Notes: generated by a model from the sequence alone, not told the origin. DNA of 64,000 nt from Amycolatopsis sp. NBC_00345 (GCF_036116635.1 NZ_CP107995.1:868001-932000), one strand, 5' to 3'; shown: positions 50,395 through 59,525, counted from the first letter of the stretch. Numbers and translations are program-made.

Positions 50395-50678
50395 CCCTCT
50401 CGGTCGTCGCCGCGACCCTACCTGCCGGGCTTGCCGGCACCCCGGACGGCTCGCGGAAACCGAATACGTTCGAATGGGCGCATGAGTACGTGATCCATTT
50501 TCACTGCGGAGAGCATCCCCATTTGGTGGTAGCTTCGCCCCGGCTGTCGGGTAGTCTACTGCGCCTGGTCGGATCCCTTGGGGCTACAGGGTTTCCGATC
50601 AGAACGGACATTCGGACGATGACGGGGGAGTGGTGGGCCCTTCCTGCGGGTCGCATTTTCGGAGAGTGGAGTAGCCCG

Positions 50679-51824
50679 GTGACAATGGCGTCCATGCGGG
50701 TGGAGATCCCGCAGCAAGACATCCGCGACCGAGGACAGCGTGCCGAGTTCGCGGAGGCCGAGGAATTCGTGCGCCTCTGCCACGCCGAGGAGGCGGTGCC
50801 GCCCGGGCAGCGCCTTCACGAGCGGCTGGCGCGGATCCGCGCCGAGATCGACGAGACCGGCACCTACCGGCACACGCCCGCCGAGCTGGCGTACGGCGCG
50901 CGGGTGGCGTGGCGCAACTCCGCCCGGTGCATCGGGCGGCTCTACTGGCGCAGCCTGCGGGTCCGCGACCGGCGGCACGTGCGCGACGCCGCCGGCATCG
51001 CGGGGGAGTGCGTGGCACACCTGAGGGAGGCGACGCGCGGCGGGCGCATCCGCCCCACCGTCACCGTGTTCCCGCCCGACACCCCGGCCGGGCCGGGCCC
51101 GCGCATCCACAACGACCAGCTGGTCCGCTACGCCGGCTACCGGCTCGGCGACAGCTCGGTGCTCGGCGACCCGAAGCACGTCCGCTTCACCGAGCGGGTG
51201 CGCGAGCTGGGCTGGCGGGGCCCCGAGCGCCGCGGCTCGTTCGACGTGCTGCCGCTGCTGGTCGAGGCCGGTCACGGTGAGCGACGGCTGTCCGTCCTGC
51301 CCGCCGACGCGGTGCTGGAGGTGCCGCTCACGCACCCGGACCACCGCTGGTTCGACGGCCTCGGGCTGCGGTGGCACGCCGTGCCCGCGATCAGCGACAT
51401 GCCGCTGGAGATCGGCGGTGTGCGGTACCCGGCGGCGCCGTTCAACGGCTGGTACATGGCCAGCGAGATCGGCGCGCGCAACCTCGCCGACCCCGGCCGG
51501 TACGACCTGCTGCCGGTGATCGCCGACCTGATGGGCCTGGCCACCGGCGACGACCGCACGCTGTGGCGCGACCGCGCACTGGTCGAGCTGACCCTGGCCG
51601 TGCAGCACTCGTTCGACCAGGCCGGGGTCACCATCGCCGACCACCACTCGGAGTCACGGCGGTTCCTCGCCCACCTCGAACGGGAGGAGCGAGCGGGCCG
51701 TTCGTGCCCGGCGGACTGGAGCTGGATCGTGCCGCCGCTCTCGGGCGCGCAGACCGCCGTTTTCCACCGCTACTACGACGAGCCGGACCCGGCCGCCCGG
51801 CCGGCCTTCCTGCCGCCCGGCTAA
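50679..51824 (+). CDS. Nitric oxide synthase oxygenase
   Basis: A 381-residue NOS oxygenase domain without a reductase domain, the length usual for bacterial NOS. The heme-ligating Cys84 is in AWRNSARCIGRLYWRSLRVR; the substrate-binding Glu lies in PFNGWYMASEIGARNLADPG; the tetrahydrobiopterin/dimer region includes TIADHHSESRRFLAHLEREE and ADWSWIVPPLSGAQTAVFH. It oxidises L-arginine to citrulline and NO using external electrons. The GTG at 50679 has GGAG seven bases upstream; an ATG two codons later is equally possible. A flavodoxin gene follows after 72 bases. Confidence 0.93.
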   Translation: MTMASMRVEIPQQDIRDRGQRAEFAEAEEFVRLCHAEEAVPPGQRLHERLARIRAEIDETGTYRHTPAELAYGARVAWRNSARCIGRLYWRSLRVRDRRHVRDAAGIAGECVAHLREATRGGRIRPTVTVFPPDTPAGPGPRIHNDQLVRYAGYRLGDSSVLGDPKHVRFTERVRELGWRGPERRGSFDVLPLLVEAGHGERRLSVLPADAVLEVPLTHPDHRWFDGLGLRWHAVPAISDMPLEIGGVRYPAAPFNGWYMASEIGARNLADPGRYDLLPVIADLMGLATGDDRTLWRDRALVELTLAVQHSFDQAGVTIADHHSESRRFLAHLEREERAGRSCPADWSWIVPPLSGAQTAVFHRYYDEPDPAARPAFLPPG

Positions 51825-51896
51825 GGAGAACGCCCGTTCGGCGGATCGTGCGAGACCGGGGGCGCCGCCGGTCCGCCACGGGCGGAGAATGGGGTC

Positions 51897-52403
51897 ATGA
51901 CCGCAGTCCTCGTCGTGTTCGCGGGCAAGAGCGGCGGCACCCGGGAAATCGCCGAGGTGATCGCCGCCGAGCTGCGCGCGCAGGAACTGCGGGTGGACGT
52001 GCGGGACGCGGCCGACGTCGCCGGGGTCACCGAGTACGCGGCGGTGGTCGTCGGCAGCGCGCTGTACTACTCGCGCTGGCGGCCGGAGGCGGTGCGGCTG
52101 CTGGAGCGGCACGTCGCGGACCTGCGGGACCGGCCGGTCTGGCTGTTCCACAGCGGACCGTGCGGGCCGGGCGCGGCGCTGGTCCGGGTCAGCCTGCCGG
52201 CGAAGGTCGCGCTGCTCGCCGCGCGGATCGACGCGGAGCGGACCGCGACCTTCGGCGGGCGGCTGGACCCCGCCCGCGCGCACGGGCTGGTCGCGCGGCT
52301 GATGGCGTCCGGCCACCGGGCCGGGGACTTCCGCGACTGGGACCGGATCCGGGCCTGGGCGCGGGACGTCGGCCGCCGGGTCCGCACCCGCGTCCCGTTG
52401 TGA
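51897..52403 (+). CDS. Flavodoxin-domain protein
   Basis: A 168-residue protein of the flavodoxin_5/HemG-like type. MTAVLVVFAGKSGGTREIAE is the FMN phosphate-binding loop, VTEYAAVVVGSALYYSRWRP the second FMN loop, and PVWLFHSGPCGPGAALVR the third. It may transfer electrons to the preceding NOS, since bacterial NOS oxygenases use flavodoxins; the alternative is a protoporphyrinogen-oxidase-like role. ATG start at 51897. Confidence 0.82.
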   Translation: MTAVLVVFAGKSGGTREIAEVIAAELRAQELRVDVRDAADVAGVTEYAAVVVGSALYYSRWRPEAVRLLERHVADLRDRPVWLFHSGPCGPGAALVRVSLPAKVALLAARIDAERTATFGGRLDPARAHGLVARLMASGHRAGDFRDWDRIRAWARDVGRRVRTRVPL

Positions 52404-52526
52404 CGCGTGTGTCTGTTTTGCTTGGTGTGACTGGTTTTCCCGTTCCCTTTCCGGGTGTTGCCGACGTGCTGGGTCAGGTGTAGACCAAGCGGAGGCCTAT
52501 TCCGAAAGAGAACGACGGGGGCTCGT

Positions 52527-53831
52527 GTGGCGGACAGCGCGGACAACGTGGTGGCGAAACCGGGAAAGCAGAAACTGACTTCCGACCAGAGAAACTCGTT
52601 CATCGCCGCGTCGCTCGGCTGGAGCATGGACGCGTTCGACTACTTCCTGGTCGTGTTCGTGATCGCCGACATCGCCAAGGACAAGTCCTTCGGCGCGACC
52701 GCGACGCAACTGGCGTTCATCACCACGGCGACGCTGGTGATGCGGCCGGTGGGGGCGCTGGTCTTCGGCCTGTGGGCGGACCGGGTCGGGCGGCGGGTGC
52801 CGCTGATGGTGGACGTGCTGCTGTACTCGGTGGCCGGGGTGCTGTGCGCGGTGGCGCCGAACTTCACCGTGCTGCTCATCCTGCGGTTCATCTACGGCAT
52901 CGGCATGGGCGGCGAGTGGGGGCTCGGCGCGGCGCTGGCCATGGAGAAGATCCCGGTGGAGCGGCGCGGGTTCTTCTCCGGGCTGCTGCAGGCCGGGTAC
53001 TCCGCCGGCTACCTGGTCGCGGCGCTGGCGTACCTGCTGTTCCACACGGCGCTGGGCCTGGACTGGCGGTGGATCTTCGCGCTGAGCATCTTCCCGGCGC
53101 TGATCAGCCTGCTGATCCGGTCGCGGGTGAAGGAGTCGGAGGTCTGGGAGGCCGCGCAGGAGAAGATGCGCGTCACCAAGACCTCGGTGAAGGACGTGCT
53201 GCTCAACCGCAAGGTGATCCGCCGGTTCGTCTACCTGATCCTGCTGATGACGGCGTTCAACTGGCTGAGCCACGGCACCCAGGACGTCTACCCGACCTTC
53301 CTCAAGGCCACCGACCACGGCGGCGCCGGCCTGACCGCGGCGACGAGCACGTGGATCGCGGTGGTCTACAACATCGGCGCGATCATCGGCGGACTGACCT
53401 TCGGGGCGCTGTCGGAGAAACTCGGCCGGCGGCGCACCATCGTCACGGCGGCGGTCCTGGGGTTGCCGATCATCCCGATCTTCGCCGTCGACCACGGCGC
53501 GGGCATGCTGGCGCTGGGCTCGTTCCTGATGCAGATCATGGTGCAGGGCGCGTGGGGCGTCATCCCGGCGCACCTGACCGAGATGTCGCCGGACGCGGTC
53601 CGCGGGTTCTACCCCGGCGTCACCTACCAGCTGGGCAACCTCCTGGCCGCGCTGAACCTGCCGATCCAGCAGGCCATCGCCGAGTCGCAGGGGTACACCG
53701 CCGCTCTGCTGTGGACGGTCATCCCGGCGCTGGTCCTGGTCGCGGTCCTGACCTCGTTCGGCAAGGAGGCCAAGTCGATCCGCTTCGGCGGCGAGGCGGC
53801 GACTACGGCGCCGGCCAGCGGTTCGGCCTGA
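52527..53831 (+). CDS. MFS transporter, sialate/lactate:H+ symporter (SHS) type
   Basis: A 434-residue transporter with 12 membrane segments. FIAASLGWSMDAFDYFLVVF is the typical SHS TM1 and WADRVGRRVPLMVDVLLYSV the A-motif; the GIGMGGEWGLGAALAMEKIP loop is diagnostic for the SHS/NanT/JEN group. Likely a monocarboxylate or sialic-acid importer. The GTG start at 52527 lacks a strong ribosome-binding site. A classical terminator follows. Confidence 0.88.
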   Translation: MADSADNVVAKPGKQKLTSDQRNSFIAASLGWSMDAFDYFLVVFVIADIAKDKSFGATATQLAFITTATLVMRPVGALVFGLWADRVGRRVPLMVDVLLYSVAGVLCAVAPNFTVLLILRFIYGIGMGGEWGLGAALAMEKIPVERRGFFSGLLQAGYSAGYLVAALAYLLFHTALGLDWRWIFALSIFPALISLLIRSRVKESEVWEAAQEKMRVTKTSVKDVLLNRKVIRRFVYLILLMTAFNWLSHGTQDVYPTFLKATDHGGAGLTAATSTWIAVVYNIGAIIGGLTFGALSEKLGRRRTIVTAAVLGLPIIPIFAVDHGAGMLALGSFLMQIMVQGAWGVIPAHLTEMSPDAVRGFYPGVTYQLGNLLAALNLPIQQAIAESQGYTAALLWTVIPALVLVAVLTSFGKEAKSIRFGGEAATTAPASGSA

Positions 53832-53855
53832 GTTCTGTCTGTGTCGTGAGTGTGG

Positions 53856-53890
53856 CTGGTCAGCCGAGTTCGGCTGACCGGCCTTTTTTA
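53856..53890 (+). terminator. Intrinsic terminator after SHS transporter gene
   Basis: GGTCAGCCG (53858-53866) pairs with CGGCTGACC (53871-53879), followed by GGCC and the T-run TTTTTT at 53883-53888. The best intrinsic terminator in the window. Confidence 0.85.
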
Positions 53891-54068
53891 TGGGCAAATA
53901 GCGGGCACAATAGAGTAGTCCGATGAAATTCTGATGAAACCGAGTTTCTTTCGAATTCCGTCGCTTCGGGGCGGTTTTTCCGGTCTGGTGCAGCTGTGTG
54001 AAAACCGGTAACATCCGAAATCGTTCAGCACGGCCGTTCGGTCGTTGTGCGCTAATCGGGGAGTGAAA

Positions 54069-54734
54069 ATGAGAAAGCTCGCGGCCGTTATGGCCGGTCT
54101 ATTGATGTCGGCGGGAATCGTCCTGGTGGCCGCGCCTGCCGCGTCCGCGGCTTCGTGCGACGGCACTTACACGATCGTGGTAGGCGGCTACACCGACCGT
54201 GATTCGATGATCTTCAGCGGTGCCGGCATCAGCCAGCGCGTCGGCTACTCGGCCGAGGTCAACAGCCAGAGCGCGCGGCAGGGCGTGGACGAGCTGAACC
54301 GGCTGATCCGCAACCAGCGCGCGGCCTGCCCGGACCAGCACGCCAAGGCGGTCGGGTTCTCCGAAGGCGCCGCGGTCGTGCACATCTGGGTGACCGAGAA
54401 CTGGAAGACGTTCGGCAACGTCAACGCGGTCCTGATCGCCGACCCCAAGCGGGACCCGCACGGCCTGGGCGGCCCCGGACTCGCGGGCCAGGCGCCGTCG
54501 GTCATCTTCGGCCCGATCGTCGGCTATCCGCTAGTCGGGGTCGACAGCTTCTTCGGCAACGTTCCCACCGTCTCGCTTTGCGCTGACGACATCATCTGCG
54601 ACGAAGCCGCGGCATCGGGCTGGATCGGATACGCGCAGCACAAACACACGGACAACTACAACTTCAACGTCGATGTCTACTCTGACAACGGCGTGGGGCA
54701 GTGGTTCAACGGGCAGTATTTTCCGGATAAGTAA
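54069..54734 (+). CDS. Secreted serine hydrolase, PE-PPE/cutinase-like
   Basis: A 221-residue secreted protein with signal peptide (RKLAAVMAGLLMSAGIVLVA, cleavage after ASAAS). An alpha/beta-hydrolase core follows: TYTIVVGGYTDRDS, nucleophile Ser98 in AKAVGFSEGAAVVHIW (GxSxG), the Asp region NVNAVLIADPKRDPHGLGGP and a candidate His in YAQHKHTDNYNF. The order resembles PE-PPE and cutinase-like esterases of actinobacteria. The ATG at 54069 has GGGGAGTG upstream. Substrate unknown; could be a lipid or wall ester. Confidence 0.78.
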   Translation: MRKLAAVMAGLLMSAGIVLVAAPAASAASCDGTYTIVVGGYTDRDSMIFSGAGISQRVGYSAEVNSQSARQGVDELNRLIRNQRAACPDQHAKAVGFSEGAAVVHIWVTENWKTFGNVNAVLIADPKRDPHGLGGPGLAGQAPSVIFGPIVGYPLVGVDSFFGNVPTVSLCADDIICDEAAASGWIGYAQHKHTDNYNFNVDVYSDNGVGQWFNGQYFPDK

Positions 54735-54751
54735 ATAGGGTCGCGTTCATC

Positions 54752-54780
54752 GGGGGCCTCGGCGTGATGCCGGGGCCCCC
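54752..54780. terminator. Hairpin after secreted hydrolase gene
   Basis: GGGGGCCTCGGC (54752-54763) pairs with GCCGGGGCCCCC (54769-54780) with one mismatch around a 5-base loop. Confidence 0.65.
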
Positions 54781-54944
54781 TGGTGTTGTCTGGGGTTATT
54801 CGGGTTCTCTGCTTTGTTGGGGAATTGGTGTCCCTGGTGGCGGTGTTGCCGTTGCCGTCGGCTGCCCGCGGACGGGCTCGGCCTCTTGCTGCCTCCGGTC
54901 CGCGATCGGCTCCTGACCTGCGGGGTTGCGCGCCGATAGTGAGG

Positions 54945-54954
54945 CGATATATCG
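54945..54954. promoter_or_regulatory. Candidate PadR operator
   Basis: CGATATATCG is a perfect 10-bp palindrome embedded in GTGAGG...GTCG, 42 bases before the PadR start. PadR proteins often autoregulate through GATATATC-type dyads. Confidence 0.55.
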
Positions 54955-54995
54955 TCGAAGTGTCGGCGATGGAACAACCCCTTCAGGAGGACATC

Positions 54996-56582
54996 ATGAC
55001 CAGGACAGCAGGCAGCGACCACGTCTTCGACGGCTTCGGCGGCGACGACCGGCACGGCCCCCACGACCAGCACGGCCCCGGTGACCGGCACGGCCCCGGT
55101 GACCGGCACGGCTCGGGCGCTCGGCACGACTCGGCCCATCGGCACGGCTCCGGCGACCGGCCGGGTTTTGACACCGGGTTCGGTTTCGGCCACCAGCACG
55201 GTTTCGGGTTCACCATGGGCCACCCGGCCGGGCCGTTCGGAGCTCGGCGGGACCCCGGCGGTTTCGGGTTCCCATCGGGGGCCCACCACGGCCCCGGCAG
55301 CCCCCCGCACCACCACGGCGGCCACCACGGCCCCGGCAGCCACCACGGCCCGGCCGGATTCCCGTTCGGCCACGGCGGCGATCCCCGATCCGGGGGATTC
55401 CCGTTCGGCCCCGAGCATCACGGTGCCGGTGAGTCTCCCTTCGGTCGCGGGCATCACGGTGCCGGTGAGTCTCCCTTCGGCCACGAGCCCCACGGCACGG
55501 GCGGATTCCCCTTTGGCCCCGAGCATCATCACGGCGCTGGTGGCGCCCCGTTCGGGCACGAGCTTCACGGTGCCAGTGGGTTCCCCTTCGGTCAGGGCGG
55601 CGATCCCCGATCAGGTGGGTTCCCCTTTGGCTCCGGGCATCACGGTGCCGGTGGCTTCCCGTTCGGCCCCGGCAGCCACCACGGCCCGGGCGGGTTTCCG
55701 TTCGGCCAGGGCGGCGATCCCCGGACGGGTGGGTTCCCCTTTGGCCCCGGGCCTCATGGTGCCGGTGGCTTCCCGTTCGGGCACGGACCTCACGGTGCCG
55801 GTGGGTCTCCCTTCGGCCACGGTGGGCACCACGGGCCGGGCGGGTTTCCGTCCGGGCCGGGGGGCGATCCCCGGACGGGTGGGTTCCCGTTCGGGGACGG
55901 GGAGCACGAAGAGCCTGAAGGCTTCCCGCTCGGGCACGACGCGGCGCGGGGGCCGGGCGGGTTCCCGCCGCCGCCCCCGCCGCCGGGAGGGCCCGGCTTC
56001 CCTGGGTTCCCGGGATTTCCCGGTGGACCGGGCGGACCGGGCGGGCTGGGTGGGCCGGGCGGTCCCGGTGGGCCGCGGGGGATGTTCGGTGGCGGCGGGA
56101 GTCCGTGGGGCCGCGGTACTCGCGGCCCGGCCCGGCCGGTGCGGCCCGCGGTGCTCGCGTTGCTGACCGAGGAGCCCATGCACGGGTACCAGATCATGCA
56201 GGAGATCCGCCGCCGCACCAACGAAGAGTGGCGGCCCAGCCCTGGGTCGATCTACCCGATCCTGCAGCAGCTCGAGGACGAGGGCCTCGTCCGGTCCGAC
56301 GCGTCGGGCGGCCGCCGCGTCGTGCAGCTGACCGAGGCCGGACGTGAGCACGTCGCCGGGCGGGAAGAGGAGTTCGCGGGGTTGTGGGAGTCCCGCGTCG
56401 CCGATGACGACCCCAGTGTCGACCGGGTTCACGCGCTCTACAAGCAGCTCGGCGACCTCTCCGGCGCGGCGGGGCAGGTCGCCTACACCGGGACGGACGC
56501 CCAGTTCGCCGAGGTTCGCAAGGTCCTCAACGAGGCCCGCCGCCGGATCTACGGCGTGCTGGCCGAGGACACGGAAGACTGA
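54996..56582 (+). CDS. PadR-family regulator with giant His/Gly/Pro/Phe repeat N-terminus
   Basis: A 528-residue protein. Residues 1-60 are His/Asp/Gly-rich (DRHGPGDRHGSGARHDSAHR). Residues ~110-330 consist of about 16 tandem 12-14-residue units with the motif GGFPFG (for example GGFPFGPGPHGA), ten with exact FPFG, interrupted periodically by GGDPRS/T. A polyproline/PGGPGG stretch follows. The PadR HTH spans residues ~381-450 (RPAVLALLTEEPMHGYQIMQ, GSIYPILQQLEDEGLVRSD), then a coiled-coil dimerisation tail. Normal PadR proteins have 110-250 residues. The ATG at 54996 has AGGAGG upstream; the repeat is in one frame with the HTH. No adjacent exporter or pump gene is present. Confidence 0.88.
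   Translation: MTRTAGSDHVFDGFGGDDRHGPHDQHGPGDRHGPGDRHGSGARHDSAHRHGSGDRPGFDTGFGFGHQHGFGFTMGHPAGPFGARRDPGGFGFPSGAHHGPGSPPHHHGGHHGPGSHHGPAGFPFGHGGDPRSGGFPFGPEHHGAGESPFGRGHHGAGESPFGHEPHGTGGFPFGPEHHHGAGGAPFGHELHGASGFPFGQGGDPRSGGFPFGSGHHGAGGFPFGPGSHHGPGGFPFGQGGDPRTGGFPFGPGPHGAGGFPFGHGPHGAGGSPFGHGGHHGPGGFPSGPGGDPRTGGFPFGDGEHEEPEGFPLGHDAARGPGGFPPPPPPPGGPGFPGFPGFPGGPGGPGGLGGPGGPGGPRGMFGGGGSPWGRGTRGPARPVRPAVLALLTEEPMHGYQIMQEIRRRTNEEWRPSPGSIYPILQQLEDEGLVRSDASGGRRVVQLTEAGREHVAGREEEFAGLWESRVADDDPSVDRVHALYKQLGDLSGAAGQVAYTGTDAQFAEVRKVLNEARRRIYGVLAEDTED
55345..55950. repeat. In-frame GGFPFG-type repeat array within the PadR gene
   Basis: About 16 imperfect 36-42-base units encoding 12-14 residues each. All unit lengths are multiples of three, so the frame is preserved. 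A higher-order period is seen: GGDPRS/T-containing units recur every 3-6 units. Confidence 0.85.
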
Positions 56583-56590
56583 CCGGAACC

Positions 56591-56632
56591 GGGGTGGCAG
56601 GTCCACAGTGGACCTGCCACCCCCCGTTTTTC
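56591..56632. terminator. Terminator between PadR and LysR genes
   Basis: GGGGTGGCAGGTCCAC (56591-56606) pairs perfectly with GTGGACCTGCCACCCC (56608-56623), a single-base loop, followed by CCCGTTTTT. Serves the PadR gene and perhaps the convergent LysR gene. Confidence 0.8.
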
Positions 56633-56662
56633 CCGGCGACAGCCCGGATTACGCCGCCCACC

Positions 56663-57550
56663 TCACCCGACCTCGGCCGCCCGTTCAAGCAACGCCTGGT
56701 GCACAGTCTCGACCGCCGGACTCTGCTTGCGGTCGAGCCGGGCCAGGACCAGGACCCGGCTGAGGGTGGGCGTGTCCAGGGTGACGGTCCGGAGGTCCTG
56801 GCGGCCCTCGGTCAGGCGGCGGGGGAGGAACGCGATCCCGAGGCCGTCGCGGACCAGGTCCAGGGCCATGGCCGTGTCGGCGACCTCGATGGCGACGTCG
56901 CGTTCGACGCCCGCCTCTTCGAAGAGCTGGTCGGTGCGGGTGCGATTGGCCCAGCCGGCAGGGAAGTCGATGAAGGGGAACCCGGCGAGGTCGGCGCACC
57001 GCAGTGGCCCGTCCGGCAGCGGCGTGCCCGGGGCCGCGGCCAGGACGAGGTCGAGAGTGCCGACCGGACGGAGGCCGATCGAAGCCACCGCGGTGTCCGG
57101 TTCGGGGATCAGGGCGAGGTCGAAGGTCCCGTCGACGATGCGGTCGAGGTGGCGGTCGAGTTTCAGCGGCGAGAACTGGACGCGCAGCATGATGCCCGGA
57201 TGCTCCCGGCGGATCGCGCCGAGCACCTCGGCCAGCGGGAACGTGCCGGTGGACAACGCCGTGCCGAGGGTGACGGTGCCGTGCAGGCCGCCGTCGAGCG
57301 AGTCGAGTTCGCGGCGGACGTCCTGGGCCGCGCCCACGATGGCCCGGGCCCGGTCCAGGAGGATCCCGCCCGCCGTCGTGAGTTCGATGCGGTGGCCGAT
57401 CCGGCGGAACAGGGACTGGCCGAACTCGTGTTCCAGGCGCCCGACCGCGGCCGACATCGTCGACTGCACCACGTGTTCGCGCTGGGCGCCACGCGTGAAA
57501 CTGCCCTCGTCCGCGACCGCGATGAAGTAGGCCAGCTGCTGAAGCTCCAT
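56663..57550 (-). CDS. LysR-family transcriptional regulator
   Basis: A 295-residue regulator. HTH: MELQQLAYFIAVADEGSFTR, AVGRLEHEFGQSLFRRIGHR. The effector domain has GTVTLGTALSTGTFPLAEVL and LALIPEPDTAVASIGL. It is divergent from the amidohydrolase/decarboxylase gene with ~115 bases between, the usual LysR arrangement, so that gene is the probable target with an aromatic acid as inducer (inference). Confidence 0.92.
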   Translation of the reverse strand: MELQQLAYFIAVADEGSFTRGAQREHVVQSTMSAAVGRLEHEFGQSLFRRIGHRIELTTAGGILLDRARAIVGAAQDVRRELDSLDGGLHGTVTLGTALSTGTFPLAEVLGAIRREHPGIMLRVQFSPLKLDRHLDRIVDGTFDLALIPEPDTAVASIGLRPVGTLDLVLAAAPGTPLPDGPLRCADLAGFPFIDFPAGWANRTRTDQLFEEAGVERDVAIEVADTAMALDLVRDGLGIAFLPRRLTEGRQDLRTVTLDTPTLSRVLVLARLDRKQSPAVETVHQALLERAAEVG

Positions 57551-57665
57551 GCGAGGCAGTATCGCCGACGTCGATCGAAGCAGCGGAATCGTTCGTTGGA
57601 CGCGCCCGGCGTTCCCGATCGACGATGGAGGGCAGGCACCGCGAACATCCACAAGGGAGCACGAC

Positions 57666-58640
57666 ATGCGACTGATCGCGCTGGAGGAAGCCTTCTCGAT
57701 TCCCCGGCTCAGCGACCGCCATCCGGGGCTGACCGACCTCGGGCCCATCCCGGTCAGCCACGACTTCGGCCGGCACGTCGCGTTGCGGCTGCCCGACTTC
57801 ACCGAGCTGCGGCTGCCCGAGATGGACCGTTACGGCGTGGACATGCAAGTCCTGTCGCACACCGCCCCCGGCATCCAGGCCGACCTCACGGCCGAGGACG
57901 CGGTCGCCGCGGCGAGGTTCGCCAACGACTACCTCGCGACCGTGGTGACCGAGCACCCGACCCGGTTCGCCGGCTTCGCGGCCCTGCCGATGCAGGACCC
58001 GGACGCCGCGACCGCCGAGCTGCGCAGGGCTGTCGAGGAACTCGGCTTCCGCGGGGCGCTGGTCAACGACCACACCCAGGGCCGCTACCTCGACGACCCG
58101 GTCTACGAACGGTTCTGGACGACGCTGGAGGACCTGGACGTCCCGCTCTACCTCCACCCCGGCTCGCCCCCGGCCGAGCAGTGGAAGGTGCTGGACGGGT
58201 GCGCCGAGCTGATCGGCCCGACCTTCACCTGGGGCGCGCAGACCGGCGGGCACGCCCTGCGCCTGCTCTACTCCGGCGTCTTCGACCGGCACCCCCGCGC
58301 GCACCTCATCCTCGGGCACATGGGCGAGTACCTGCCCTTCATGATCTCCCGCCTCGACTCGCGCTATGCGACCCTCGACCCGGGACGCAGCCTGGACCGC
58401 GCCCCGTCGGCGTACGTTGGCACGAACATCCTGATCACCATCAGCGGCGTCCAGTCCCCGGCGGCGCTGGCCGGCGCGATCCTGGCCATCGGCGCCGACG
58501 CGATCATGTTCGCGATCGACTACCCCTACGAGTTCACCGGGCCGGCCACGACCGCGTTCGCCGGGGCCGCGCTCAGCGATACCGACCGGCACAAGATCGC
58601 GCACGGCAACGCCGAACGACTGCTCAAACTCAACCCCTGA
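57666..58640 (+). CDS. Amidohydrolase-family decarboxylase (2,3-dihydroxybenzoate/gamma-resorcylate type)
   Basis: A 324-residue metal-dependent TIM-barrel decarboxylase of the ACMSD/LigW family. Metal-binding Glu is in LIALEEAFSIP; His in VPLYLHPGSPPAEQW, LILGHMGEYLPFMISRLDSR and Asp in FAIDYPYEFTG complete the site. Such enzymes decarboxylate dihydroxybenzoates or amino-carboxymuconate semialdehyde. The divergent LysR gene supports an aromatic-acid pathway. ATG 57666. Confidence 0.88.
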   Translation: MRLIALEEAFSIPRLSDRHPGLTDLGPIPVSHDFGRHVALRLPDFTELRLPEMDRYGVDMQVLSHTAPGIQADLTAEDAVAAARFANDYLATVVTEHPTRFAGFAALPMQDPDAATAELRRAVEELGFRGALVNDHTQGRYLDDPVYERFWTTLEDLDVPLYLHPGSPPAEQWKVLDGCAELIGPTFTWGAQTGGHALRLLYSGVFDRHPRAHLILGHMGEYLPFMISRLDSRYATLDPGRSLDRAPSAYVGTNILITISGVQSPAALAGAILAIGADAIMFAIDYPYEFTGPATTAFAGAALSDTDRHKIAHGNAERLLKLNP

Positions 58641-58650
58641 GCCAAAAACC

Positions 58651-59412
58651 CTAGGTCAGCCGGGTCGGCGACGGCCCAGCCGCCCAGCCCAAATGGTCCG
58701 ACACCGTCGCCGCGGCAGTCGCGGTGGCCAGGCCGGCGGCCGTCAGCCGGGGAGCCACCCGGTGGTGCGGCGCGGACACGTTCAGCGCCGCCACCACCCG
58801 GCCTCGGAAGTCGCGGATCGGCGCGGAGACGCCGGACAGGCCGGGCTCGAATTCCTCCTCCACACGGGCGAAACCGTGCGCCCGGGCCTCCTGGACCTTC
58901 GCCCACAGAGCCGGGAGATCGGCCAGCGACGGGAAACGCACGTACAGCTCGTCGGGCGTCGCGTCCAGCAGGAGGACGCGCCCGGCCGACGTGCGGTCCG
59001 CCGGGACGCCGCGGCCCTCCCAGCCGCGCACGCGGAACGAGTGCCCGGAGACCGAAAGCAGCGTCAGCACTTCCTGGTCCCGCAGCACACACAGGTGAAC
59101 GGTCTCCTCCAGGTCCGCCGACAGCGCGCGCATCACCGGCTCCGCGGCCCGCGCCAGGCGGTCCTCCACCGTTCGCGCGACGAGCGAGAACAGCCGGCGC
59201 CCCATGCGGTACTCCAGCGTGTCCGGGTCGCGCTCGACGACACCCTCCTCGGCCAGCGCCTTGAGCGCGCGCGAGACCTGGCTCTTCTCCCGGCCCGTCA
59301 GCTGCGCCAGCCGGACGACGCCGAGCCCGCCCGCGCGTTGGCCTTCTTCCGACGCCAGCGCTTCGAGCAGGTCGAGGTCGCGGCGCAGGCCGTGGCCGGG
59401 ATGGCGGTCCAT
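58651..59412 (-). CDS. IclR-family transcriptional regulator
   Basis: A 253-residue regulator. HTH: LRRDLDLLEALASEEGQRAG, LAQLTGREKSQVSRALKALA. Effector domain: VHLCVLRDQEVLTLLSVSGH, RTSAGRVLLLDATPDELYV and GLSGVSAPIRDFRGRVVAAL. It is divergent from the enolase-superfamily gene, the probable target. ATG 59412. Confidence 0.92.
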   Translation of the reverse strand: MDRHPGHGLRRDLDLLEALASEEGQRAGGLGVVRLAQLTGREKSQVSRALKALAEEGVVERDPDTLEYRMGRRLFSLVARTVEDRLARAAEPVMRALSADLEETVHLCVLRDQEVLTLLSVSGHSFRVRGWEGRGVPADRTSAGRVLLLDATPDELYVRFPSLADLPALWAKVQEARAHGFARVEEEFEPGLSGVSAPIRDFRGRVVAALNVSAPHHRVAPRLTAAGLATATAAATVSDHLGWAAGPSPTRLT

Positions 59413-59525
59413 GGGGAGCAGCGTAAGCGAGTTGGCCCCAGCGCAACGCGCATTGCGATCCGCCCGCGTGGCTTGCCGTCGCGAGAGGGCCGCTCGTAGC
59501 TTCGGGAGGGAAGCGAAGGGGCACA

